The translations under genes and the position numbers were made by a program. From Selaginella tamariscina (Eukaryota > Streptophyta > Lycopodiopsida > Selaginellales > Selaginellaceae), in contig PUQB01000464.1 in NCBI GenBank assembly GCA_003024785.1, forward strand, positions 138,293 through 202,292: 64,000 bases of DNA. Direction: 5' to 3'. Below, one piece after another: positions 47,697-59,259 of the stretch. The notes under the pieces are model-generated. The model was not told the origin of the DNA. It made no database searches and was given only the letters and a program-made list of their open reading frames with translations. The first letter of the stretch is position 1, and each line of letters starts with the position of its first letter.

Positions 47697-48640
47697 AATA
47701 TTACTAAAAACTCAAAGCCCTAAACCTTAATTGTAAATGTAGGGTGTTCATTTATATTTATATCGTGTTATAGGAATAGACTTAAATAAAATTGCAAATT
47801 TTAATAATGTTTTATATGAAATTTTATATTTGGTGTCTTATGCTCCATAGGAACCACTGCAAGAAGTCAAAATACACACACACATGTATGTTATGTGTAA
47901 AGTTAAAACAAAGCTAAAGTAAAATAAAATATATATTTTATGTTTATTTTAGATAAATATGCCAATTAAATTTATTGTAATGTGCAACTTAACGAGAGTC
48001 GAGCTGCAAATTAACATTTAATATCCTTACTAAACACTAAGGCGTTTCCTCTTAAAACATTAATTAATTTGGTGAGATATTAAGTTTTTTTCATAATTTT
48101 AAAATGAGCCTCTAGAATTTTTGTGTCTACACATTAGCTTGCATAATATAAAATATATAGTATAGTATATAGTATAATAAATAAAAAAGGAAATAACAAT
48201 ATTATATACACGAATGAACTATCCACTCCGCTGATTTAAGCTTTTAAAACGCTAATTTAATATATTTACATATTATATTTGCTTATCATAATTCTAAATT
48301 TGACTTTAGAATATAGAATTATAAATTTAGAAGACAGAATTACATCTAAAGTTAATCCTGGTGGCATTAATGTGGAAGAATAGTTTTGACTATTATGCAA
48401 TGTTATCTTTCCAACTCCTTTAAAAAAAATTAAATTAGGAATCTCATTGTCAACTGAAATTATTACATTAATGTTGAAAAAAAAAAGACCCCGAAAAGGA
48501 TTTATTTGTTAAGTCTAAAGACTTCTCGTTTAACATCTAGACATAAATATGTATATACATGACTTTACTATTTTAAAAATAAAATCGAAATAGTAAAGTT
48601 TATAATTTATAAATGTAATTTTAAAAAATTAATATTGTGC
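47697..48640. repeat. AT-rich segment, inverted copy of 1-945
   Basis: The mirror of the first 945 bp of the window, including the GDSL promoter-type box near 48,346-48,365, but with no GDSL coding sequence downstream. Confidence 0.8.
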
Positions 48641-49850
48641 TTTTAATATATTTAAAAATGTATAATTTGTAATATGTCAAAATAATGTAAAAAGTGTATG
48701 TAATATAGTATTTCATAAGATTAAAACCTATAAGTAAAATTAAACCTTAAACCCTAACTGTAAACCATAAATTATTAAACAAATTGATATTAATAATAAG
48801 GTTTTATTGAAAATTAGTCCCATGCTTGACTATTTAATAATAATTTATTAATTAATTAACCATTCTTAACTTAATGAGTTTTTTTTTAAGTTAAATATTT
48901 AACTTAATGAATTTATCTTTAACTTTTTAAATTTATCTTACCTTTTAACCTGGTTGTTATTTTTAACATAATGATTAACTCTATTATTATTTTTAATTTA
49001 ATAAATTTAGTAAAACCCTTAACACAATTGTTATCCTTAACTTTGTAAATTTATTTTTAAAAGTTTTCATGTTTAAACAATGACTAACTCAATTATTATT
49101 ATTTACACCCATATCATACATGACTCATGCCTGATTCAACATCCGTAATAATGCTAGTGGATTTAGGATTTATGATGATTGTAAGTGGACTTTACTGTTT
49201 AATCTTTTATCTTTTACTTAATGAGTAATGTAAAACATGATGAATTTATTCTTAACTTCGTAAGTTTATCCATGTTTGAACTTAATTATTTAATAACTCT
49301 TAATTTAATTATTATTTTTAACATGGTGATAATTAGACCCTTCATCAAGTTATTATTCTTAACTTAAATGAGTTTATCTTTAAGCTAGTTAACTTTGTGA
49401 ATTTATCTTTAAGATTTTATGACTATTTAATAGCCCTTAACCCAATTCTTGATTTAAATTTTTATATTTATTCATGTTTGGGCTTAATTATTTAATGACT
49501 CTTAATTCAATTATTATTCTTAACATGGTGAATTTATTATTAAATTAGACTTTTAACCTCATTGTTATTTTTAACTTGATTGTTAACTCAATTAACCTTG
49601 TGAGTTTGTCCCTAAGCTAGACTACCTTTAACCTTGTGAGTTTAAAATAACTATTAAATAAAATTTAAAATAACTATTAAATATAATTAAGATAATTATT
49701 AATGGGGTGTTAATGACACACATTTAAGATTTAAAATAAATAATAGATAGAAATTAAAAATATTTAGGCTTAACTATTTAATTCCTAAGCTAGACCTTTA
49801 ATTTAGTTATTATTCTTGAGATGACCTTAATCTAAGTTATTATCCTTGTA
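48641..49850. repeat. AT-rich dispersed repeat, direct copy of 945-2,234
   Basis: Units such as TTAACTTAATGAGTTT and CATACATGACTCATGCCTGA are shared in order with 945-2,234 and with 42.2-43.1 kb. No gene is seen. Confidence 0.7.
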
Positions 49851-50770
49851 GGATGGGGTAGATATCAAGTGTCCTATAACAAGTTTATAGGATAAACATT
49901 GAATAGAGTAGAATATCACGGTTAAATGGGGCACATGCAACATACACAAAAACATAAAATATAAACTTATCGTTATCCTTAACTTGGTCTTAACTTAGTC
50001 TCGCTTGTTATCTTTAACATAATAAGTTCATTTTGATGTGTGTTTTATGTATAAAGAAATTACATAAACATAAATGAGTGAACTCCCCTTACAGTAAGTT
50101 TTTCAATACTTAGTGCTACCAAGTCGAACTTAATTTGCTGACTAAAATGATCTTCTTAAGTCTTTGTTAAAGTAATACACTAATGTTTTGTGGAGATGCT
50201 TAATAAGGGGATTTGCTATTTTCATCCAAAAGAAACTTGGTTTACAAAGACAAGCTCAATACGGGTGTAGTCAGGAAACTGAGCTAGATGTGATTCAACA
50301 CATATCACCAGAAAGCAGCACAAGAAGTGCTCCGACAGAGAAAGCAACTAGTTTTGCACAGGATTTCTTTGCTTTGCCCAAACATGGATTGCGATGTATA
50401 AGACCAGGAAACACACAAAGGAGGAGTTCCCTCTTCTTTTTGTGAAACCGTACGCTATTACACACTTGTCAAAATTGCGTGGTGTTGCTTGCATTCGTAT
50501 TACAAGGTTAAAAGCACAAATATATATATTGAAACGTACATGTACACACACGCATATCACATGTGGATTATAGTATAAAATGGTAATGTAATAAATTTAT
50601 CTACCTCTCGTTATTACTACTAAATTTATTAGATTACTAAATAGTCACTAACTCCGGATTACGTACATGTGCGTACTCTCTACTCTCATGCATTTGTCAG
50701 AAAATGTCATGCATTTCTCATGGTGTAGAACTGTCTTTAAAAGAATTTAATACAGCACACATGACAAGGA
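49851..50770. other. Upstream region of secreted-protein gene C
   Basis: It includes an 85-codon open frame at 50,188-50,445 without recognisable similarity, not called as a gene. A candidate TATA (TTTAAAAG) is at 50,736-50,743, about 28 bp before the ATG at 50,771, matching the close TATA-ATG spacing of the sister genes A and B. Confidence 0.5.
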
Positions 50771-51606
50771 ATGGCTTCTCCAAGCTCCTACGCCTCCCTT
50801 CTGCTAGCTCTGCTATTTCTCAGTGAAAATGGTAGAATATCCCTCTCTTTCACACACGCGCGCGCGCATAATATTAATGCATCATATGTGTGTACATGTC
50901 TGCCTATCTATCTACATTATCACAGCAGAAATATACACGCGTTTACCAGGTCCACTTCTTGCAAGCAGCGGATTTCATAGTCCAATTGGACAGCAACCAT
51001 GCGACCCTGGGCAAACAGATCCATCAGCAAAGCAACTTGCTGGTCAAACCGGTCAAACAGGAGTTCAGAAAAGTCAACCAGGAAATGGCATCGGTCAGGC
51101 ATCAGGTAGTAGCGGTCATTCCACTCTGGCTGTAGAACAGGTACTCTCCCTCTCTCTGCCCAGGTGCGCATTTTGTAATGTATGCACAGGCTATGCTGAT
51201 CGACCTTGAGAATGCACTAAAAGCAACCTCGGCAAAGCTCGAAACTGTACTATCATCAATATCCTTTGCAACTCTGAACGCTACACAGCTGAACACCATC
51301 GATGCACTTGCATTGGTGGACGGTCTGGAATCTGTCTTGACTTCCTATGACAGTGAGGAAGGAGACGTAGGCACCAAGCTTAACACTCTCAACGTTGTGC
51401 AAAGTAATCTACACCGTGTGTTTGAGAGAAAGAGAGTGCTACTTAACATTTTATCTGTCACAGGTACACTGAGCACCTTAAACCAGGTTATGACTTACAT
51501 GTTGCAGCTTAATCTTATACTGCAGCAGGTTGCAGCAGCTAGAGGCTCTGTTATTACACTTGAAGAAGAGATTGCAAGGAATGCTCGAAGTAACGCTGGA
51601 GTTTAA
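50771..51606 (+). CDS. Small secreted protein family member C (intact, four exons)
   Basis: Exons 50,771-50,831, 50,950-51,140, 51,190-51,403 and 51,464-51,606 (introns 118, 49 and 60 bp, all GT-AG) give about 202 residues with consistent phase. The N-terminus MASPSSYASLLLALLFLS is a signal peptide. A G/Q/S/P-rich linker follows (GQTGQTGVQKSQPGNGIGQ) and then the conserved domain AMLIDLENALKATSAKLETV...LNATQLNTIDALALVDGLE. The C-terminal helix is TLSTLNQVMTYMLQLNLILQ, then a tail ending RNARSNAGV. The heptad-like spacing of L, I and A suggests a helical bundle or coiled coil. It is the only complete family member in the window. Function is unknown; extracellular or cell-wall location is inferred from signal peptide and linker. 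The family seems lineage-specific, though I cannot search. Confidence 0.75.
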
Positions 51607-51663
51607 GATGTGCTTAAGATTGTTTAAAAGATGTTAAAGAATGTATAAATTTGAATTCGAAAT

Positions 51664-53594
51664 TCAAATTCCGCTTAATGTGTTAGACAACAAGACATAC
51701 CCTGTAGAATCCTCTACTACATTTGGTGCAACTCTTCTGGCTCGTTCTAGGTCCCCATGCATCTTACAAGCTGCCAATAATGAAGTCCAAACAACACCTT
51801 CAGACAAAAACGGCATAGTTTCTACAACTTCTTGTGCTTCTGCCAGATGCTTCGTCCTCCCTAGGATATCTACCATGCAACTGTAATGCTGTAGCGTGGG
51901 CTCGATCCCATGCACTGATCTCATCAACACAAAGCTCTCTAGAGCTTGTTTCAGCAGTCCATGCCGAGTAAACCCTGAAAGAATGCAAGTTAGTGTCAAT
52001 CCATCTGGTTTGCAACCGCCATCATGAACCATCATCCAGAGAAGTTCATTAGAGCTCCTCCACAGCCCATTCTCTGCATATCCCGATATCATACCCGTCC
52101 AAGAAACCACATCCCGAACTGGCAGCCCATCGAACACTAGCTTTGCGTTACTCATCTCCCCATTCAAAGCATATGCCTGTATCATAAGATTGCCAGAAAC
52201 AACATCCCGCCTGGGGAGCATATCATAGACATGCCTTGCAAGAGCAGAACGGCCTTTATCCGTGTGTAACTCATAAGTAATGCGTTCCAAGAGACTACGT
52301 TTCTCCCTGCAAGACTTGCAAAGAGGCTTTCCCCTCCTTCCACTTGCCCCTCTACTGCATACACTTGCAACATTACATTACACGCTACCAAGTCGTGTGA
52401 GGCCATTCTAACAAAAACGCTCTTTGCTGAGCTCACGTCTCCATTGCGAGCATATCCACTGAACAATGAAGTCCATGATACATGGTCTCGCCTTCGCATG
52501 CTTTCAAACATTGTCTGTGCCTGTCTCATCCGGCCTTCCTGGGAGTAACCTGCCAACATTATGTTGTAAGAAACCACATCCTTATCTGGCATTGCATCAA
52601 AAACCTCTCTAGCTGCATCTACATGTTCTTTCTTAATGAGTAATGTGATCGTCAAAGTATATGAAACAAGATCCCAACCGGGCATTCTGTTGAAGAAGCT
52701 CATCGCGTCTCGGCGGTCCATGGCAAGTATCACAGCGTTCCAGGAGCTGATTTCTCGACAAGGCATGCTCTTAAAGATGCAAACAGATTCATTAAACATG
52801 CCAGACTTGCTATAGTTTGTCACCATTGTGTTCCATGAAACCATGTCCGACATAGGCATCCGATCAAATATATATTTCACTAAGCTGATATGATTACCAA
52901 ATGCAACAAGCATCGACGTCCATGAGATGACATCTCTCTGAAGCATTATATCGAATGTTACCTTGGCCTTGTCTGGATACTCACATTGCCCATATAATTG
53001 GATCATCAAGTTCCACGAACCGGTGTCATATCCAGGCATTCTAAAGAACAGGTTTTCACCTTCTTCTGTACATAAGTGGTGCCTGTAAGCCTGTATCATG
53101 CAATTGAATGAAACCAAGTTCCTCTGAGGCATGTTTTCCAGCGCTTTTCTGGCTTCTTCAAGATACCCATTCTGAGCATATGCTTGAAGCATTGCATTCC
53201 AGGTGGTTGTGCTGCATGCCGGCATTCTTTTGAAGAAAACTTCAGCTTGATCGATATATCCGACCTGGGAATACGCTGTGATCATGCTGGTCCATGAAAC
53301 AACGCTCCTCTGTGGCATTTTATCGAAGGCCGACTTTGCTTGTCGCAGATTGCCAGTTTGGGCATATGCAAAGATGAGCAGGTTCCAGGAGAAGATGTTA
53401 GGATGGTTAATGCTATGAAAGACGAGCTCAGCGTCTTCTGGGCTGCCACACTTTCCATACATTTCGATAAGAAGATTGTAAATGTATGTGTTGGCTGCTG
53501 AGTTGAGTACTTGCAGGTGAATTCTCCTACCTGAATGTATATCCCTGCAGCTTTTGATCAATGGTACCAGAACTGATTCTTCGCATCCCCTCAT
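51664..53594 (-). CDS. PPR protein, PLS-type, one frame break
   Basis: The start MRGCEESVLVPLIKSCRDIH is at 53,594. About fifteen short PPR motifs follow, of the form VVSWTSMITAYSQVGYIDQA and TTWNAMLQAYAQNGYLEEA, with frequent FxxMP ends. The minus-strand frame breaks by one base near 52,260 and continues in the neighbouring frame (ARHVYDMLPRRDVV onward) through L and S motifs to GVVWTSLLAACKMHGDLERA, the start of an E domain, then stops at 51,664 soon after YVLLSN. No E+ or DYW domain remains. Such proteins bind organelle RNA and direct C-to-U editing or processing. No obvious transit peptide is seen. It has no introns. It shares a 225-bp upstream region with divergent gene A'. Confidence 0.85.
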
Positions 53595-53818
53595 CCATTA
53601 CGAATACTTGTATGTACATGAAAATCTATCTTTATTACTTGACGACATAAAAGTACATGCAAGGGAAGCATGTGAGATAGCACGTACGGTGTATCATTTA
53701 CATAGCGTGTTCCCCAGCTGCGTGCATGCGTCTGTGTATGTGTTACCATCATAGTCCCGTACCCACACTGCATACTGGTGGTTCTATAAAAGCCCGTTCA
53801 AACCACACCTAGTGCACC
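53595..53818. promoter_or_regulatory. Shared upstream region between PPR and A' genes
   Basis: 224 bp separate the divergent ATGs. A TATA box for A' (TATAAAAG) is at 53,785-53,792. The segment is almost identical to 2,401-2,623 in the truncated duplicate. Confidence 0.55.
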
Positions 53819-54405
53819 ATGGCGTCTGTTGCTTCTCTCTCATTCTTTATCTTACACTTATCGTCCTCAGTAAGATTTCAGTAGTTCATTATAATATATT
53901 AAACTTCATATACAGTAATCTTACTCTCTCTCTCTCAGGTTTGGGCGATCCAGGCGGACCGAATAACAACAACGGCAAAAACGATAATAACAACGACGGT
54001 GGTCAACAGTCAGGCAGTGGTGGCACTCTGGTGACACAAAAGAACATGCTGATCGATCTACAAAATGTAGTCCAGGATGCACACTCAGCAGATAATAAAA
54101 TCCACGTCTTTTGATGATCTAAACGCGACCAGGTTACTCATTATCGAGGGAATGGCACTGGTAACCACGTTAGAGGGTACCAACAGGGAGGGAACCAGCA
54201 AAGCATATCAAGCACACTCAAGGCGGTTCAGAGCACCCTGAATGGCCTGGACAACATGCTCACCTACATGATAGGCCTGCGATACACTCTTCAAGACCTT
54301 GAATCCGTGAGTTCTTCGGTGGCCACCATTCAAGCACAGGTCTCAACTGAGTTACAAGCTTCATACGCGTTCAAGCCCGCAAAATCTCCGTCAAAGAACA
54401 ACTAA
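53819..54405 (+). pseudogene. Small secreted protein family member A' (frame-broken copy)
   Basis: The sister of 2,624-3,221. One base is missing in the signal-peptide exon (TTATCTTACAC against TTATCCTTACAC in A), which changes the frame before the intron. The linker through GTLVTQKNMLIDLQNVVQDA is in a single frame, where copy A is broken. An 8-bp deletion near 54,090 then breaks the domain, and the frame change before QSISSTLKAVQSTLNGL is shared with A. The tail ends SPSKNN at 54,405. Lesions are largely complementary between A and A'. Confidence 0.6.
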
Positions 54406-54807
54406 GTTACAATTTTCAAGAGTTTCAAAGCTTTCTCACATGTAAATACACCACCATTACTTTGATTACGATTATCTTCGTATGTGTACGTGTATGTGTG
54501 TGTGTGTGTGAGTCGCTTGTATTGATATATGACCTCAACGGTCACCATATTGTATCCCTGTTCTTTTCGTCTCATCTGAGAACTCTTTGAGGAACTCTTA
54601 AAGCTTACACACGCACACACACACACACTTATGTGTATATACTGTTGGCAAGTTAGGAATTTAACTCAGAACAAGTTAAGTGGACTGGCAAAGCTAGTAG
54701 GTGAAATGACATCATTTGTCACACTTAATGAACTCCTCATGCATTTAGTACTTAATGATCGGCTTCTACTTCTTTAAATACGACCTTGTCCTTGCGAGAA
54801 CACAGAA

Positions 54808-55719
54808 ATGGCGAGGGGCAAGCTGCTTGTTATCATTTTGGGATTGTCCGTGTTCATCACTTCAGGGAATGCACCTTGTACTCACAGTAAAACATGTACA
54901 GCATCAATTATAACTTATACAATATATATTTTATACATAGATTTCAAGTATATTGAACGTTATAGATCTCTGTTTAGATGGTACAAAGAAGCTGACTGGT
55001 GCCCCGGGTGATCCAGATGTACCACTTGGGCCAGGTGTGTGTGTGTGTGCGTGCGTGCGTGCGCGTGCGTCTGGTTTATTCTACTTTATGTTTGAATTTA
55101 GATGATGAAAATGGGCCGACTGTCGGTAATGAACCTGGTCAATCTGGTCAATCAGATGGTGATAAGTCAAATAATGATCCAAGCAGTAGTCAGTCAAATG
55201 GAGGTCAAATAACTGATCAGTGCCAATGGTGGTCAAAGCAGTGACCAAGAATCAAATGGGCAGTCAAATCCGGTCAGAGCAGTTCAAATGCGCAGTCAAA
55301 CACCGGTCAGAGCAGTTCAAATGCGCAGCCAAACACCGGTCGACAGTTGGGCAGGTCAGCTCTTGGGCATTGAAAGAGGCAATGCTGATTGATCTAGAAG
55401 ATGCACTACAGTCTTGTCAATTGCAGCTTGCCAACGTGGTACTAAACACAACCCGGTTAGAGGCGGCAGAGGCCTTGGCACTGGTAAACAATCTTCAGCA
55501 GCTTGATTATTCACAGATTCAACCAGTGTCAGCACGCTCGTGAGTGCGGAGGAGTCTCTTAACAGTCTCAACATTGCTCTGTCCACCATGACCAATCTTC
55601 CCTTGAACCTGCAGCAACTTACTGCAGCCCAGGAATGCATCCTCACGCTTGAACAACAAGAACCAGCGACCGACGGACATGGCCAACAAGTCTTCGCGAC
55701 CTTGATTATGCTCTTGTAA
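54808..55719 (+). pseudogene. Small secreted protein family member B' (frame-broken copy)
   Basis: The start MARGKLLVIILGLSVFITSG gives a good signal peptide, then NAPC. Exon 2 encodes KKLTGAPGDPDVPLGPG and is followed by an intron beginning with a (GT)n/(GC) tract. Exon 3 begins DDENGPTVGNEPGQSGQSD. The Q/S/N-rich linker has small deletions near 55,227 and 55,268 and one fewer 33-bp repeat than B. The domain EAMLIDLEDALQSCQLQLAN lacks about 15 bp, including the SISILA stretch found in B. A frame change near 55,510 precedes STMTNLPLNLQQLTAAQ; the stop is at 55,717-55,719. Confidence 0.6.
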
Positions 55720-55893
55720 TAAGCTTTGAACAAACAATAACACTAGTCAATAATATTCTCTTGTGTGTGTGTACGGTGAAGATTTCAGCGAATATGCCAC
55801 TTTCAAATTTCAAACCGGCATTGCCGGAGACACAAACATTGTGTGTTCCAAGTATAAGTAACACGATAGTCCCTTGCACATCGTTCAAACAAA

Positions 55894-56180
55894 ATGAAGA
55901 GCTTGTTGTTACTCTTCATAATCTTGTGGTTTATTAATCCGAGTTGTTTAGCACAGAATTCAACAAAATGCGATATATGCAGTCCGTTAGAGGTTATAGG
56001 AGTCCTCCAGTTACAAGTTGCTTCTGGAAAATGTATGTATTTGGTGATTCACTTGAGGATACTGGCAATTTGGCTGCAACATTTCCGGGTGTTCTTACAT
56101 ATCCATACGGTATCACAAACCCTGGTTGTCCCAAAGGTCGCTTCAGTGATGGTGCACTGTTAGTTGACTTCATAGGTATT

Positions 56181-56215
<35 letters not shown>

Positions 56216-57272
56216 CCGCTAAAATGAGGTTGGGTACATGCAGCGCATGCCTTCAAGTTGCCTACTACAGTTCCTTTTGAAGGTTGTCCATGTGGAGCAT
56301 TCGCCGGTGCAACCGTCCTGAGTAACCAATACTATGAGGAAAGGGGTTACAAACTTTTGTGCCTGTTTCCTTCTTAAACGAGACAGAGTGGTTCATTCAT
56401 ACAAACACCATTGCCTATCAGGTTTAGCTAATGGTGTGTGTGTGTGTGGAGGGCTGAAAACTATTAATTTGATACTTGTTAGAGCTGGAGAAGGGCTTGT
56501 TTGTAGGAGGAGGCGATGATTACATTGTTGAAACACTGGCTGGATACAGTCCATCACAAATTATTAACAGCACAGTTCCTCTGGTCGTGGCCAAGATAGT
56601 AAAGACAATCCAAGTAGGTGCATATTCAAAATGCACTAGTACAGTATATATACATGTAGACGTCGTTTCGTGCAGTTTTTTATAAGCAATGGTTCCAAGG
56701 ACATTCTTGTATGAATGTACCTCAGCCAAGCTGCACCCCACTCTATCTAGATGTTGTACAAGATCCTGAAGGTGTGGATGCCTTAAAGGATATGGAAGAG
56801 TAGTTACCGCCCACAACTTGCTTCTATTCAATGCCTTATCCCACATGTTGACGCCTCGGCATGTTAGCATTGCTATTGGAGACCGGTATACATTTCTGTA
56901 CGATGTACTTGCAGAACCTACCAAATACGGTGAGATATGTACATGTCTACACACACATGTATATGTACACATAAACATAGTGGTTGTAAACATACATACA
57001 CACGTAATATGAACTTGTGAACAGGATTTGTGGATACCAATGATGCATGTGTGGAGGTGGCGGGCAGCATAACGGGGTGAATCCATGTGGGCCTGGGCAT
57101 CACTGTGTGGAAATCCTAATCTACACGTTTACTTTGATAGAGTTCATTTTACAGAGGAGTTCAATAGGCAGGAAGCTTGGGCATTCATCTATACTAAAAA
57201 ATATATCATTTGGGTAAAGGAAGCTCCTACTCAACATATCTCGCTTGTTGATCTGTGCAAACCAGCTTTCTA
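55894..57272 (+). pseudogene. Second GDSL esterase/lipase gene, multi-exon, disrupted
   Basis: The signal peptide MKSLLLLFIILWFINPSCLA starts at 55,894. Block I, YVFGDSLEDTGN, follows in a different frame (shift near 56,030) with YPYGITNPGCPKGRFSDG, and a donor lies near 56,175. Later exons carry PFEGCPCGAFAGATVLSN (about 56,270), VGGGDDYIVETLAGYSPS (block III-like, about 56,505), RYTFLYDVLAEPTKYG (about 56,885) and DRVHFTEEFNRQEAW (catalytic Asp-x-x-His, about 57,135). It is distinct in sequence from the palindromic GDSL pair. At least two frame breaks and an in-frame stop after the second exon suggest a decaying gene. Three or more introns, one with a (CA)n tract. Confidence 0.65.
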
Positions 57273-57421
57273 ATAATTATCTTAACCCAATACACTTTAA
57301 AGAAGGTGCGTGCGCGTGCGTGCGTGTAGAGAGAGAGAGAGAGAGAGAGTTAAAGCAAGAGATATACACGAATGTTATTATAAGATGATGGTTACATAAA
57401 TGTTAACTTGGTTTATGGGGG

Positions 57422-57770
57422 TTAGTAGTTTGATGAGGGGGCATGGGCCTGATCGAACGAAGGTGGTGAGTTTGCAAGCTCGCTGGCGACCTTTCCCTGA
57501 AGAGTCTGAATTGTGACCACTGCAGTGGAGATCTCCTTTTGTCTGATTGAGATGGAGTACAATTGACAAACCTCGGTTGGCGCTGTTAAGCGTGGACTGC
57601 AAGTTCTGCATGTCCTGAGTACTGCCGGTTAGCTGCTGTAAGATGGACACCAGGGCAAGTGCATCCACGACCTCGAGCTGTGCGGTGGCCAGTGCTTGGG
57701 CTGATAATGTGGGGATTAACTGCTCAATCCCTACCGCCGAGGTATGCAGTTGCAAAAAACAAGAGCAGCC
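57422..57770 (-). pseudogene. Small secreted protein family member D (partial)
   Basis: The minus strand encodes IEQLIPTLSAQALATAQLEV and VDALALVSILQQLTGSTQ, then LQSTLNSANR. After a frame change near 57,565 comes EISTAVVTIQTLQGKVASEL with tail HAPSSNY and a stop at 57,422. ALALV, QSTLN and the TIQ/VASEL tail align with A and C (VQSTLNGL, VATIQAQVSTEL). The MLIDL half and a clean start are not found; a hydrophobic stretch (CISFWLLLFFATAY) in another frame just upstream may be the old signal peptide. Confidence 0.55.
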
Positions 57771-57794
57771 AAAATGAAATGCACACACCGGATG

Positions 57795-58640
57795 CTACAC
57801 CTGCCCGAGGACCATGTTCAGCTCCACGAAATGGCCTCTGTAATCACAAAAATTAAGTGATTCATGCTCGAAGATATGCACACCTTTGGAGTATTTGGGC
57901 GTCGGGACGTCTGTGTAAGGCATTTGAGACACTTCCGAAATACACTCTTTCCAGTGAACCTGTAAAGAATCCAGTAAAGCCTCCACCAAAAAAAGACATA
58001 GCAACCACGCCAACCTGTTTTTGAAGGTTCACCAAAGTGAGCACCTCTTTCTCAACTCCAAATGCTCTCGACAAATGGATTCGGTTGGAACTTTTGGATC
58101 CAAACGAACCTGTCTAGCAAGCATGAGTTACGCTCGACTGTCGCCTGACTTACCCCAAGTTCGTCAAGAAGGATTTGCTCTATTCTTTTAACTGTCCGTG
58201 CGCCGGCTGACGTAGCCACGCTATGAACCATCTGGGTGAGATTAGGACCTCTTAAATAGACACGATGCTGCGAGAGGGAGGGAAGAAGAGTTAGCTTGTA
58301 GCCCGTACTAAAGCTGGAGGAAAAACACGAACCCCGCGACTAGGAGGAGCAGATGTAGCTTCGGGAGTGGCAGCGGCTGCGGTGGAATCAGCTGGGACTT
58401 GAGGCAGTGATGCAGAAGATGGTACAAATTCTGCTTGCTCCTCCAACTGTGGAACAAAATCTAAGCCAAGAAGAAAAACAAGAAGAGTGACATATACTTA
58501 CTTTAGCATTCAATCGAGCTTCAGTAATCCGTCTAGCGCAATCACCTTCAAAAAAAAACTGTTAACTACAAAAGAAAGGCTGATCATCAATAGCTCACTT
58601 CTGCATCTTCCCGTTCTTGTTGGCGTGATTGCGACAATAA
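57795..58640 (-). pseudogene. SWC4: C-terminal part of SWC4/DMAP1-like gene
   Basis: Minus-strand exons with GT-AG borders: LLSQSRQQEREDAE (to 58,599), CARRITEARLNAK (58,545-58,502), EEQAEFVPSSASLPQVPADS (58,446-58,333), HRVYLRGPNLTQMVHSVATS (58,267-58,154), ICREHLELRKEVLTLVNLQK (58,109-58,015) and ISEVSQMPYTDVPTPKYSKG (from 57,959). These follow the order of SWC4/DMAP1 after its SANT domain (SQSR.QE..DAE, RVY.R...QMV, EHLELRKE.LTL.NLQKQ). SWC4 is a subunit of the SWR1 and NuA4 chromatin complexes. The SANT/Myb DNA-binding half is missing upstream, so this is a 5'-truncated copy. Introns are about 43-66 bp. Confidence 0.75.
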
Positions 58641-58971
58641 ATCTCAAACCCTAAACCTTAAGTTTCGCCCGTGGAGTCTAGAGGCATACACCAAAGGGCT
58701 GTAACTATCCTCGCTCAAGCTGCTGCGGCATGACCATTCCTCAACTTTCTCCATGATCGCAACTGTTGAATCCGAATACTCTAGTGCGGCAAAACCATGA
58801 CTTCGCGGGGTTATCGAAATCGGTTCGGAGTTCGATTCCATGCCCAACCGTATATCTGGGCATATTCTTTATAAACAGTCCTTAATCTTCCGTCAACGCG
58901 TCCTGAGGTAATATGCCTCTTTTCTTCTAGGCAAAATAAAAGGAAAAAACAAAAAACCTAGGGCAGGGAAC

Positions 58972-59199
58972 GCTTTTCTGAAGCACCTGGCCTCTGGCTA
59001 TTATGTAGATGAAGCTATTGTTAATGAGCAAGAGCGTGTAGTGATCATTCGTTTTGGCAACGATGCCAACTGCATGGAAATGGATGAGGTTTTGTACAAG
59101 GTGGCCGAACCTCTAAAAAACATGGCTGTCGTTTATCTTGTAGACATCCAACAGGTTCCGGATTTCAATGTCATGTACGAACTCTATGACTTATGCACT
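58972..59199 (+). pseudogene. DIM1/YLS8-type thioredoxin-like spliceosomal protein, fragment
   Basis: The plus strand gives AFLKHLASGYYVDEAIVNEQ, VVIIRFGNDANCMEMDEVLY and VVYLVDIQQVPDFNVMYELY, matching the first half of the U5 snRNP 15-kDa protein DIM1 (thioredoxin fold). The match stops after YELYDLCT; the second half of the fold is absent and unrelated codons run to 59,319. No initiator ATG precedes the match, but an acceptor-like CAG does (58,966). It is a truncated gene fragment next to the SWC4 fragment and the transposase gene. Confidence 0.75.
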
Positions 59200-59259
59200 A
59201 CTCTTCAGGGAGGATTAGCAAAAACCGGGCTTCGTACAACGGGCTTTTCGCATATTCCC

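Noticed and set aside
50188..50445. 85-codon open frame upstream of gene C
   Set aside because: No similarity recognised, no splice partners or TATA, AT-rich surroundings; probably chance or old transposon debris.
58644..58847. N-terminal exon of the SWC4-like gene (67-codon minus-strand frame)
   Set aside because: The frame shows no SANT/Myb signature and stops before the recognised SWC4 exons, so I did not join it to them.
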